Shown here: in pieces, positions 20,198-27,863 of the stretch
Position numbering within the stretch: the first letter of the stretch is position 1
Layout of the letters: every line of letters begins with the position of its first letter
NCBI RefSeq assembly: GCF_034039665.1
Contig: NZ_CP120131.1
Span: 1,598,446 to 1,662,445, forward strand
Direction of reading: 5' to 3'
DNA length: 64,000 nt
DNA from: Mammaliicoccus sp. Dog046
Lineage (GTDB): Bacteria; Bacillota; Bacilli; Staphylococcales; Staphylococcaceae
Translations under genes and position numbers: made by a program
The notes under the pieces: model-generated
The model's database searches: none
What the model was told of the DNA's origin: nothing
The model's input: only the letters and a program-made list of their open reading frames with translations

Positions 20198-20231
20198 AGA
20201 GAACCTTTGTGTGGAAGGTTCTCTTTTTTTA
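20198..20231. terminator. Bidirectional terminator between rpmB and thiN
   Basis: Stem AGAGAACCTT/AAGGTTCTCT, 7-nt loop, then a run of T on the plus strand for rpmB. A-rich sequence on the other side allows it to work for thiN, whose last codons it adjoins. Confidence 0.8.
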
Positions 20232-20870
20232 TTTATCTTTACTTTGAATCATTAAAATATTCCCGAGTTCTACAATAGCAACTGGCTGTTTTACATCATC
20301 TTTAAATTCATTACTGATTGTTAGCGTTGAACCTTGTTCCAATGTTGTATATGGCAATTCATACTTAAAACCATCTAATTTCATTCGTAAATTAGGATTA
20401 AGAGGTATAAACGAAACATAGTTCATATGCTCTATTTTATCCACTTTGTGCATCCCTGGTTTTAGAACGGTTATTACATTTTGTTGATCAACTAATGAAA
20501 TGGAGATATCCATATTTAAAAATTCGGGCTTTGTTAATATTTGAACAGCACCCATAAAATGATCTAACCTTCCCCCTGTTGCACCGTATATACAAATTTC
20601 TTTGTAATTTAAACTGACGGCCATGTCTACGGCCAAAGCAAGGTCTGTATCATCTTTTTCTTTTTTTACAGGATTTATATTAATCTTTTGCTTAATTTCA
20701 GCGATTTCTAGTTCGTTTACTGAATCAAAATCCCCTACTGCTTCAACTGGCGTAATATTATGCTTGATTAATTCTAACGTACCTCTATCAACGCCGATCC
20801 AATCGACGTGTGATTCTTGAAATACTTCTTCATCTACATTTCTCAAACTGCACAATAAATTTACTTTCAC
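20229..20870 (-). CDS. thiN: Thiamine pyrophosphokinase
   Basis: This enzyme transfers pyrophosphate from ATP to thiamine to give thiamine diphosphate. The 213-residue protein has the catalytic GDFDSV motif (about residue 46), KDDTDLALAVDMA (about 76-88) and GATGGRLDHFMGAVQ. The C-terminal part is the vitamin-binding beta domain. It follows rpe by 2 nt at the end of the rsgA-rpe-thiN run. Confidence 0.94.
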   Translation of the reverse strand: MKVNLLCSLRNVDEEVFQESHVDWIGVDRGTLELIKHNITPVEAVGDFDSVNELEIAEIKQKININPVKKEKDDTDLALAVDMAVSLNYKEICIYGATGGRLDHFMGAVQILTKPEFLNMDISISLVDQQNVITVLKPGMHKVDKIEHMNYVSFIPLNPNLRMKLDGFKYELPYTTLEQGSTLTISNEFKDDVKQPVAIVELGNILMIQSKDK

Positions 20871-20872
20871 AT

Positions 20873-21520
20873 TTATTCACCCTTTAATTTTAGAACTGGC
20901 GCACGATAATCCTCATGTTTAAAATAGTATGAGCCCGCAACTAAAATATCTGCACCATGATTTCTACATAATTCACCCGTTTGATCATTGATTCCACCAT
21001 CAACTTCAATTTCAAAGCTCAATTGATTATTTTTACGATATTGATCTAGCCAAGCAATTTTATCTAATGTTGAAGATATGAAAGCTTGTCCACCAAACCC
21101 AGGGTTCACTGTCATAATTAATACAAAATCAACATCTGCTAATACACTTTGTAAATGTTCAACTGGCGTACCCGGATTAATAACCACACCCGCTAATTTA
21201 TTATGCGCTTTAATTTGTTGAATTGCTCTATGAATATGATGTGTAGCTTCAAAATGAACGGATACCATATCACTACCCGCTTCACAGAATAAATCAATCA
21301 TTTGTTCTGGATTTTCAATCATTAAATGTGTATCGATTGTCATATCCGTCACTTTTCTTAAAGATTCTAATATTGGCAAACCTATTGAAATATTTGGTAC
21401 AAATTGACCATCCATTACATCAAAATGTAGTATATCTGCTTTTGAATCTTTAACACGTTGTACTTCTTCCTTTAATATTGCAAAATCACATGCTAAAAGC
21501 GAAGGTGCTATTTTTACCAT
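20873..21520 (-). CDS. rpe: Ribulose-phosphate 3-epimerase
   Basis: This enzyme of the pentose phosphate pathway interconverts ribulose-5-P and xylulose-5-P. The 215-residue TIM barrel has the signatures LHFDVMDGQFVPNIS (metal-binding His and Asp), DTHLMIENP, MTVNPGFGGQ and EVDGGI. It overlaps the rsgA stop by one base. Length is standard. Confidence 0.96.
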   Translation of the reverse strand: MVKIAPSLLACDFAILKEEVQRVKDSKADILHFDVMDGQFVPNISIGLPILESLRKVTDMTIDTHLMIENPEQMIDLFCEAGSDMVSVHFEATHHIHRAIQQIKAHNKLAGVVINPGTPVEHLQSVLADVDFVLIMTVNPGFGGQAFISSTLDKIAWLDQYRKNNQLSFEIEVDGGINDQTGELCRNHGADILVAGSYYFKHEDYRAPVLKLKGE

Positions 21521-22395
21521 TAATATCTAACCTTTCTATTTTGAATTTCCTCAAATAATGTTAAATAATGCTTATACCTCAATTGATAGAATGAGTCCTC
21601 TTCTATAAGCGTTTTTACTGCACATTTAGGTTCATTGATATGCGTACAATTTCTGAACTTACATTCAGATTTGATGTTAGCAAATTCCGGAAATAAGTCT
21701 GTTAACGTTTCTTTTTCTATATGTGAGAAATCTAATGCACTAAATCCGGGTGTATCCGCAAGATAACCATGTTCCATTTCAAATAATTCAACATGTCTTG
21801 TCGTATGTTTACCTCTATTTAAAGCTTTTGATATTTTATTTGTTTCAATATTCAAATCTTCGAATAGTCTATTCATCATCGTCGATTTACCTACACCAGA
21901 TTGACCACTTAAAACAATAATTCCTTCAATTAAAGGCTTAATCAATACAGATAAATCTTCTGACTCTCCTACGAATAATGTGTCATATCCAATTTCTTCG
22001 TATTTACTCAATATCTGGTTAATGTCATTAATTTGTTTTTCATTTGCGAGATCCTTCTTAGTAACACAAATCATTGGCGTAATATGGTACGAATGAACTA
22101 CGACCAAGAATCTATCTAGTAATTGTTGACTGAATTCAGGTTCAACTGCACTCATAACAACGATAACTTTATTTATATTTGAAACTGGCGGTCTTAACAA
22201 TATATTTTCTCTCTCATGAATATGTTGAATATACCCACCTGTTTCATTTTCAACTTGAAAATCGACTACATCTCCTACTACTGGAGATGTTTTCTTTTTT
22301 CTAAATAATCCTCTTGCTTTTGTAATATATACGCCATCATTAGTCTGAACGGAATAATCCCCACTAATCGACTTTATAATACGACCTGTTTTCAA
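21520..22395 (-). CDS. rsgA: Small ribosomal subunit biogenesis GTPase RsgA
   Basis: RsgA is a late 30S maturation factor. The 291-residue protein shows the circularly permuted GTPase order: OB-fold first, then G4 (VTKKDL), G1 (GQSGVGKST, about residue 172) and G3 (DTPGF). A C-terminal zinc motif CKFRNCTHINEPKC follows. In S. aureus it directly follows pknB (stk1); here a four-gene block separates them. Confidence 0.96.
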   Translation of the reverse strand: MKTGRIIKSISGDYSVQTNDGVYITKARGLFRKKKTSPVVGDVVDFQVENETGGYIQHIHERENILLRPPVSNINKVIVVMSAVEPEFSQQLLDRFLVVVHSYHITPMICVTKKDLANEKQINDINQILSKYEEIGYDTLFVGESEDLSVLIKPLIEGIIVLSGQSGVGKSTMMNRLFEDLNIETNKISKALNRGKHTTRHVELFEMEHGYLADTPGFSALDFSHIEKETLTDLFPEFANIKSECKFRNCTHINEPKCAVKTLIEEDSFYQLRYKHYLTLFEEIQNRKVRY

Positions 22396-22453
22396 TTTAA
22401 CACCTACCTTGTTTTATATATATTATACCAAATATCACTTCATTTAATCGTAT

Positions 22454-23842
22454 TTACTTCAACCGATTGAATAAAAATATAACTTTAGTTCCAATATCTT
22501 GTTCACTTTCAAATAATAATTGAGCATCGTGATGCGTCATAATAGCATCTACAATAGACAGTCCTAATCCATTACTATCGACATGTTCATTATGTGATGC
22601 ATCCACTTTGTAAAATCGATTTTTAATTTGTCCTAATTGTTCTGGAGACATACCAATACCTTCATCACTGATCCTTACTTTAAGTTGATCATTGTCATCT
22701 TTATTGATACTTACTTGTATCATACTATACTCTGGAGAATATTTAATTGCATTGTTCAACACATTATAAAAAGCTTGATACAACAATTTACTATTTCCTT
22801 TAACAGTTAACTTTTCAAAATCTGTCATTATAGTAATACTTTTATCGTCTAATAAGTAATTTAAATTTCGGATGACATCTTTCATAATATGGCTTAAATC
22901 AATCGTTTCATCAAAATTAAGATGTTCACTGTTATCTAGTTCTGAAAGTAATAATAGTTGTTTCGTTAAATTACTTAATCGATTGGCACGTTCATAAATA
23001 TCTTCGATGATTTGTTTACGTTTAACTTCGTCTTTTTCGTATTCTAAGTTTCGTAATAAACTTAAAATTGATTGTAAAGGAGATTTGATCTCATGAGAGA
23101 CATTTTGTACGAATGATTGTCTCATTTCTTCTAATTGTTTCAATTCATCTCTCATTGTAATAAATTGATGTTGTAACACACCAATTTCATCATCTCTCGT
23201 TACTTTAATATCAACATTAAAGTCGCCTTTACCAAGTGATTTCGTTGTTTGCATCAACCTTTTTATCGGATTGGCTAATGAATGACTGGAAAGCATCACT
23301 AATAATAATGAAATAACTGTTAGCAATACGAGTAAAATAGCCAAAAATATTCTAAATTCACCAAGTAAAGAACCAACACTTGGTCTCATAAATAATGCAT
23401 AATGCGATCCATGATATGTAATATTTACTCCAACAGTATTTCTCGTTTCATTGTCAAAAAATCCAGTTATAAAAATATTAAACGGTCGATGTTTAATCCC
23501 ATGGTAGTTATGATGATTCAACACATCTTTCACAGCATCTTTATTTAAATTATATTTTCTAAATTCATCACCATAATATGTTGGTTTCAAATCTTCATCA
23601 TATAAAATGATTTGATAATGTAATTGCCCTAAATGTTCAAGATAACGACTTAATGACATATTGGAATCTTCATCGACAAATCGTTGAACTTCCTTAAGTG
23701 TTTGCATTACTTTTGCATCATTTTTATGCTTTAAATCTAAATGATAGTATACATTTGTAAGTACAAACCCTAGTATAGAACTTACGATCATAACGACAAT
23801 TGTATAAATCGTAATACGCTGTGCTAATGATTTAAACTTCAT
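22454..23842 (-). CDS. hssS: Heme sensor histidine kinase HssS
   Basis: This is a membrane histidine kinase closely resembling staphylococcal HssS, which detects heme stress. The start at 23842 (MKFKSLAQRITIY) gives an 11-nt overlap with hssR. Membrane segments lie at about 10-30 and 163-185. The external domain between them contains the HssS-like HGIK..PF..F.TGFFDN..NTVGVN stretch (114-140). HAMP follows, then the HisKA box FVQNVSHEIKSP with His250 (H249 in S. aureus), and ATPase boxes DEGIGMSP and GLGLSIV. All catalytic motifs are intact. No hrtAB efflux genes are adjacent, unlike the S. aureus locus. Confidence 0.88.
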   Translation of the reverse strand: MKFKSLAQRITIYTIVVMIVSSILGFVLTNVYYHLDLKHKNDAKVMQTLKEVQRFVDEDSNMSLSRYLEHLGQLHYQIILYDEDLKPTYYGDEFRKYNLNKDAVKDVLNHHNYHGIKHRPFNIFITGFFDNETRNTVGVNITYHGSHYALFMRPSVGSLLGEFRIFLAILLVLLTVISLLLVMLSSHSLANPIKRLMQTTKSLGKGDFNVDIKVTRDDEIGVLQHQFITMRDELKQLEEMRQSFVQNVSHEIKSPLQSILSLLRNLEYEKDEVKRKQIIEDIYERANRLSNLTKQLLLLSELDNSEHLNFDETIDLSHIMKDVIRNLNYLLDDKSITIMTDFEKLTVKGNSKLLYQAFYNVLNNAIKYSPEYSMIQVSINKDDNDQLKVRISDEGIGMSPEQLGQIKNRFYKVDASHNEHVDSNGLGLSIVDAIMTHHDAQLLFESEQDIGTKVIFLFNRLK

Positions 23843-24512
23843 TTGAAAGCACCACCTTGTATCCGACACCTCTTACCGTTTTAATTGTAATATCACTTCC
23901 TAAACTCAATAAACGCTTTCTTAATCGTTTAATATGCACATCTAATGTTCGTTCATCACCTTCAAAATCGAGTCCCCACACAATTTCAATCATTTTATCC
24001 CTTGATAATACTTTATCTTCATTTCTCGTCAATAGTTCTATTAATGTAAATTCCTTCTTAGGTAGATGCATCGATTTTTGATTGACTGAGATTTCCATTT
24101 CTGTCGTGTTGACGATTGTATTACCAACCTTAACTTCTTTCATTGTATTAATTTGAAACCTTCTCAACACTGCTTTAATTCTAAAAATAAGTTCTTTTAT
24201 TTCGAATGGTTTTGTCACATAGTCATCCGTACCAGATAAGAATGCATTCTCTTTATCACTTAATTCATCTCTAGCTGTTAACATAATAACTGGAATATCA
24301 TAAGATTCCTTTAACAATTGGCATAATTCAAATCCATCTATGCCAGGCATCATTACATCAACAATGGCAATATCTATATATTCATGTTCCATTACACTTA
24401 AAGCATCTTCTCCACTGTCACTTGTGACAACATGTATGTTTTCTTTTTCAATCTCTCTTTTCAAATCATTTAATATAAATCGATCATCATCTACGACTAG
24501 ACAATTTACCAT
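23832..24512 (-). CDS. hssR: Heme response regulator HssR
   Basis: This is an OmpR-type response regulator of 226 residues. The receiver has the acidic pocket VVDDD (6-10), phospho-acceptor Asp52 (IVDVMMPG) and the Lys in VTKPFE. The C-terminal winged helix ends GDERTLDVHIKRLRKRL and VRGVGYKV. It is strikingly similar to S. aureus HssR throughout (MVxCLVVDDD, YDIPVIMLTARD.LSDKE, SGTDDYVTKPFE.KELIFRI). It is translated ahead of and overlaps hssS. A ribosome-binding site GAGGTG is present. Known HssR targets are hrtAB; the local target here is unknown. Confidence 0.88.
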   Translation of the reverse strand: MVNCLVVDDDRFILNDLKREIEKENIHVVTSDSGEDALSVMEHEYIDIAIVDVMMPGIDGFELCQLLKESYDIPVIMLTARDELSDKENAFLSGTDDYVTKPFEIKELIFRIKAVLRRFQINTMKEVKVGNTIVNTTEMEISVNQKSMHLPKKEFTLIELLTRNEDKVLSRDKMIEIVWGLDFEGDERTLDVHIKRLRKRLLSLGSDITIKTVRGVGYKVVLSNEV

Positions 24513-24540
24513 AATATCACCTCACACATTCATCATACCA

Positions 24541-24572
24541 AAAAAGACTGCCCACACGTGTGACAGTCTTTA
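24541..24572 (-). terminator. Terminator after the P450 gene
   Basis: Stem AAGACTGTCACACG/CGTGTGGGCAGTCTT with T run on the minus strand lies between the P450 stop (24606) and hssR start (24512). The P450 and hssRS are therefore probably separate transcripts. Confidence 0.8.
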
Positions 24573-24605
24573 TAACTTTTAATTATTTAAAGTGTATTTC
24601 GAATA

Positions 24606-25895
24606 TTATACAGACTCTACGTTACGATTAACAAGTGCATTTACATTCTCGATAATTGTACCGCTGACAACTCTACCTGGTAATTTATTAAGGTTAACAG
24701 ATAAGTCTTGGTCTTTTTTCATATCGTATGAAATGTTTTTCGCAAAGTATTTCATAGATTCTTCCATTATAATAATTGTCATCCACTCACCAGCACAACG
24801 GTGGTTTGTATGATAATCTCCGCCACCTTGAGGAATTAAATCAAATGGACTTCCATCCCAATCAGAGAAACGGTTAGGGTAGAATCTTTCTGGATTTTCC
24901 CAAAGTCCTTCTCTGTGTAATGTACCGTAAATGTCTAGAATTAAGAAAGTATCTTTTTCAATTGTATAACCATCAAATTCAACATCTACTGCAGTTTTAC
25001 CTGGTAAATATGGAACGAATGGATAAAATCTTCTTACTTCTTGTACAAATTTATATGCATAGTCATTTTCGTTGTTGAACACACGTTCAGCTTCACCAGG
25101 ATAATCATGTAAAGCTTTAACACCGAAACTAATGAAACGGTTTATCGCAACAAGTGGACGAACAACGTTCATTAAATCAATGGCACATAATCTTGAATCC
25201 ATTAAGTTACCTTCAAAGTCTTCCCAATGACTGAATTCATATAACGCTGTACCTTGTGGAGGTGTTATTGTACCTTCACGAACAGCAATAATTTGGTTTT
25301 CTAAGAAATCTTCAACACGTGCTCTTGCTTGTTTAGCTTCTTTATAACCTTTGAATGCAGTACCGATTGTTTTAAATGAATCAATCATTGTATCCATATC
25401 AGCTGCACATTGTTCAACTTCTTCAGGTGAAGCACTAATACCAGCCCATCTAAAGCCAACTTTAGTTAGAAGTATGATAGATTCTTTATAAACGTTAACT
25501 TCGTCCATTCTTTCCATACGCTCAGTATTTGTATACCAAGTAGTACGTGTTAATTCTCTTAAATAGTCTAAGTTTTCTTCTGTCATTAATGACATAAACA
25601 ACGCTTTTCTATCGATATGTTTTTTTCCACCTGTTGTATGTATCGCACCTTTACCAAATAAAGTATTAACAACACGTTTTGGTAATGTTCCTTGTCTTTC
25701 AATTAAGTCATTATTATAGAATAACTCAGCAGCTTCTTTACCACTGATAACAACTGTTCTTCTACCACCTAATGCTCTTAATTCAAAAATATTTGTATCA
25801 AATTTCTCAAGTCTATTTGGTACATACTTATATCCTTCTTTTAATACTTTTATCGTACTATCTAGCCCACGATCTTTTGGTATTTGTTTACTCAT
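24606..25895 (-). CDS. OleT-type cytochrome P450 fatty acid peroxygenase/decarboxylase (CYP152 family)
   Basis: This is a 429-residue heme-thiolate enzyme of the CYP152 family, which uses H2O2 to hydroxylate or decarboxylate fatty acids. The heme ligand is Cys367 in GGGDYHTNHRCAGEW; Arg246-Pro247 (NVVRPLVAINRF) is the carboxylate-binding pair. Phe80 and His86 in LFGKGAIH align with Phe79 and His85 of Jeotgalicoccus OleT; B. subtilis BS-beta has Gln at the His position. Identity to OleT looks high over the full length (SLMTE.NL.Y.RELTR, FDLIPQGGGDY.TNHRCAGEW). This set predicts decarboxylation to terminal alkenes as well as hydroxylation, which is an inference. It lies between hssR and an S41-like gene. 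Confidence 0.92.
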   Translation of the reverse strand: MSKQIPKDRGLDSTIKVLKEGYKYVPNRLEKFDTNIFELRALGGRRTVVISGKEAAELFYNNDLIERQGTLPKRVVNTLFGKGAIHTTGGKKHIDRKALFMSLMTEENLDYLRELTRTTWYTNTERMERMDEVNVYKESIILLTKVGFRWAGISASPEEVEQCAADMDTMIDSFKTIGTAFKGYKEAKQARARVEDFLENQIIAVREGTITPPQGTALYEFSHWEDFEGNLMDSRLCAIDLMNVVRPLVAINRFISFGVKALHDYPGEAERVFNNENDYAYKFVQEVRRFYPFVPYLPGKTAVDVEFDGYTIEKDTFLILDIYGTLHREGLWENPERFYPNRFSDWDGSPFDLIPQGGGDYHTNHRCAGEWMTIIIMEESMKYFAKNISYDMKKDQDLSVNLNKLPGRVVSGTIIENVNALVNRNVESV

Positions 25896-25942
25896 AAAAT
25901 CAACGCCCCCAAAATATTTTTATAATTTTCATACACTTTTAT

Positions 25943-25971
25943 ATTATTTCATTTTCTAAAGAAATAATCAA
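25943..25971 (-). promoter_or_regulatory. Possible promoter of the P450 gene
   Basis: On the minus strand TTGATT (25966-25971) and AATAAT (25943-25948) are 17 bp apart, about 50 bp before the P450 start. A TGGGGGC ribosome-binding site follows. Pattern-based and AT-rich, so uncertain. I did not see the GTTCATATT direct repeat known for HssR targets here. Confidence 0.4.
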
Positions 25972-27168
25972 TCAACTACTATTATCACATGCAAATTTTA
26001 TATCTAAATCAATCTTTACATGTCTTTTTGTCCATTCTAACAATAAATCAGGATAAACAATGTCGTCACATTTATTTGTATTTTGATTAGCTACCGGAAA
26101 TGTAAACAAGAATCTTTGATCAATGATTTCATCAACACTTTCGAAGAAGTTTAAATAGCCTTTAGTTGGTCTACCTATAATATTGACAATTTGAGATTTA
26201 GACATGTTCTGTACAAGCCATTCTGCACCTTGTTCAGTATCTTTATCTATGATGACATCAATAGATTCGAAACGGCTTAAACCAATAAATTTAATTTTAT
26301 TATCTTCAAAAAATCTCCATTTTCCTACTGGTTGATCTAATAAATTTTGATAAAACGCTTGTTCATTCATGTCGTTTGTTCTTTTGTATAATCGTTCTAA
26401 TTTTTGTTTGAATAACGCATTTTGTCGCTCGTTTTCCAATAATATTTCAGTATCAATAGCATCAACTTCTGCTTGTTCACCAATTTCAAAGAAATAAGGT
26501 AATAAAAATTCAGCTATACTGAGTTGATCGAATCTCGCTTTTCTAAAATCAAAAATGACCTTCTCAGTTGTTGTTTGAAAATGTGATAGCCGATATAATC
26601 CCTCCACTGCCTGCTCAAAGGTAATATTTCCAACGATATTTAATATAGGTACGCCATCCTTTTCATAAACATCAATAAATGACCTTTGATTCACGGGATA
26701 TAATTTGAGTTCAATTCGGTCCTGTTGGTTGCCCCTTTGAATTGTCACATCGTTTTGATAAGTAAGGATACGTTCCCACTCTTCACGATGATAAGGTTCA
26801 TCTCCTAAAATACGATGATATCTTTTTCTGCAATAATCAACAGGATCCCCAGATAATTGCAATATCTCATCACCAACTACAAAACGAATATCATCAATCA
26901 CTTCAGTTACCATTAACGTATCCTTTGTCGCCCTTACTTTAACACCAATATATTGTTCAGGTTCTTTTAATCGTGTTAATTTGGCGTTTTTCAAACCAAC
27001 TTCATAAAAGTAATTATTCATAATTTCCATGAATACTTGATCGGCAAGTTGTGGAGTATGAACAATATTTTTATATTCATCGTAAACATCATTATTTGTT
27101 ATATTTTTTTCAATTACATTTTCTATTTGTTTATGGATATATTCGAACAAAGCTATATATGGAAGCAT
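25972..27168 (-). CDS. S41-peptidase-like protein with PDZ-like region, catalytic Ser apparently missing
   Basis: This is a 398-residue cytoplasmic protein without a signal peptide. Residues about 70-135 look like a degenerate PDZ (YIGVKVRATKDTLMVTEVID...VGDEILQLSG). The C-terminal half follows the S41 (tail-specific protease) layout: GVPILNIVGNITFEQAVEGL, VIFDFRKARFDQLS, DVIIDKDTEQGAEWLV, NIIGRPTKGY, YPDLLLEW. Where active S41 enzymes have T-A-S-A-x-E, this one has T-E-Q-G-A-E (311-316), so Gln313 replaces the nucleophile. Probably a non-catalytic or altered member; the fold assignment is from motif order only. It is the first gene of the block inserted between pknB and rsgA. Confidence 0.6.
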   Translation of the reverse strand: MLPYIALFEYIHKQIENVIEKNITNNDVYDEYKNIVHTPQLADQVFMEIMNNYFYEVGLKNAKLTRLKEPEQYIGVKVRATKDTLMVTEVIDDIRFVVGDEILQLSGDPVDYCRKRYHRILGDEPYHREEWERILTYQNDVTIQRGNQQDRIELKLYPVNQRSFIDVYEKDGVPILNIVGNITFEQAVEGLYRLSHFQTTTEKVIFDFRKARFDQLSIAEFLLPYFFEIGEQAEVDAIDTEILLENERQNALFKQKLERLYKRTNDMNEQAFYQNLLDQPVGKWRFFEDNKIKFIGLSRFESIDVIIDKDTEQGAEWLVQNMSKSQIVNIIGRPTKGYLNFFESVDEIIDQRFLFTFPVANQNTNKCDDIVYPDLLLEWTKRHVKIDLDIKFACDNSS

Positions 27169-27248
27169 CTCATCACCACTTATTCATTTTCTAAATTTTA
27201 CTAATAAGTGCTTATGAAATCAATGTTTTACGTAAAAATTTAACAATA

Positions 27249-27292
27249 TTAAAAACCTATCAACATTTTTAGAAAAAATGTTGATAGGTTTG
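27249..27292 (-). terminator. Rho-independent terminator upstream of the S41-like gene
   Basis: Perfect stem AACCTATCAACATTTTT/AAAAATGTTGATAGGTT with a short loop and T-rich tail on the minus strand. It insulates the S41-like gene from transcription entering through the repeat array from pknB. Confidence 0.75.
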
Positions 27293-27309
27293 GTCTGTCT
27301 GTTTACGCT

Positions 27310-27644
27310 CTATCGGGATTGTTTATTGGTACTATCTCGTTAGATTTTCTAAAAGGATTGTTTCCCAGAACTATCTCGTTAGCGTGTCAATTTCACTTAT
27401 TTTTTAGCTCTTTAAGGCTTTTATGGCGTTTGTTTATGCTCTAACGGGATTGTTTTTACTTTCTATCTCGTTAGATTTTCTAACAGGATTGTTTTCCAGA
27501 ACTATCTCGTTAGCACGTTGTTTTCTCACTTTTTATAGTTAATACGGGCTTCTGAGCGGTCTATTTACCCGCTAACGAGATTGTTTTTACTTTCTATCTC
27601 GTTAGATTTTCTAACGGGATTGTTTTTCAGAACTATCTCGTTAG
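27310..27644. repeat. 131-bp-family repeat array, locus 2 (six hairpins, reverse orientation)
   Basis: Six palindromic 34-nt elements start at 27310, 27349, 27441, 27480, 27572 and 27611, forming three pairs with an exact 131-bp period. Within a pair the gap is 5 nt; between pairs it is 58 nt. Each element ends in ATCTCGTTAG and begins with a variant of CTAACGGGAT. Read on the minus strand the array matches loci 1 and 3, including the 58-nt spacer (GGTAAATAGAC... GAGAAAACA). It occupies half of the 695-bp gap between pknB and the S41-like gene. Confidence 0.9.
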
Positions 27645-27650
27645 CCAGTC

Positions 27651-27730
27651 CCAACGTTGCATGTCGACCTCCACTTGCAATGTTCAGCGCTCCAATGTTG
27701 CACGTCGGACTTCACTTGCAATGTTCAGCA
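27651..27730. repeat. Two imperfect 41-bp direct repeats
   Basis: Copies begin at 27651 and 27692. They share CCAA(C/T)GTTGCA(T/C)GTCG and CACTTGCAATGTTCAGC and differ at a few bases. They directly follow the 131-bp array and precede the GC-rich element at 27738, so this intergenic region is a patchwork of repeats with no credible gene. Confidence 0.75.
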
Positions 27731-27737
27731 TTTTTTT

Positions 27738-27806
27738 GCGCTGACTCCTGTGGGACCATTATGATTCGAAGACTACAGGCTGAGAACATGCCCGCGGAAA
27801 GCATGC
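27738..27806. repeat. Bacillales-type GC-rich intergenic element
   Basis: GCGCTGACTCCTGTGGGACC followed by ACAGGCTGAG and GCCCGCGGAAAGCATGC matches, by recall, the CTCCTGCGGGA ... GCCCGCGGAAAGC intergenic element common in Bacillus and relatives. CCTGT/ACAGG could form a stem. The composition is clearly more GC-rich than its surroundings. Function unknown. Confidence 0.6.
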
Positions 27807-27810
27807 ACAT

Positions 27811-27849
27811 AAAAAAATGCCGACAAAGTATATAACTTTGTCGACATTT
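27811..27849 (-). terminator. Terminator of the stp1-pknB transcript
   Basis: Stem TGTCGACAAAGT/ACTTTGTCGGCA with T run on the minus strand, 15 nt past the pknB stop. Confidence 0.8.
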
Positions 27850-27863
27850 GATAGTTTTATTAT

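Noticed and set aside
24606-25895. Simple BS-beta-type fatty acid hydroxylase
   Set aside because: BS-beta has Gln where this protein has His86, and overall similarity is clearly closer to OleT. Mixed activity remains possible.
25972-27168. Active CtpA-type secreted protease
   Set aside because: There is no signal peptide, and the expected catalytic Ser is Gln313.
22454-27168. Heme efflux genes hrtAB beside hssRS
   Set aside because: No ABC transporter genes are present in or near the block.
27581-27835. 84-aa open frame on the plus strand
   Set aside because: It runs through three different repeat elements and into a terminator; composition and start give no support for coding.
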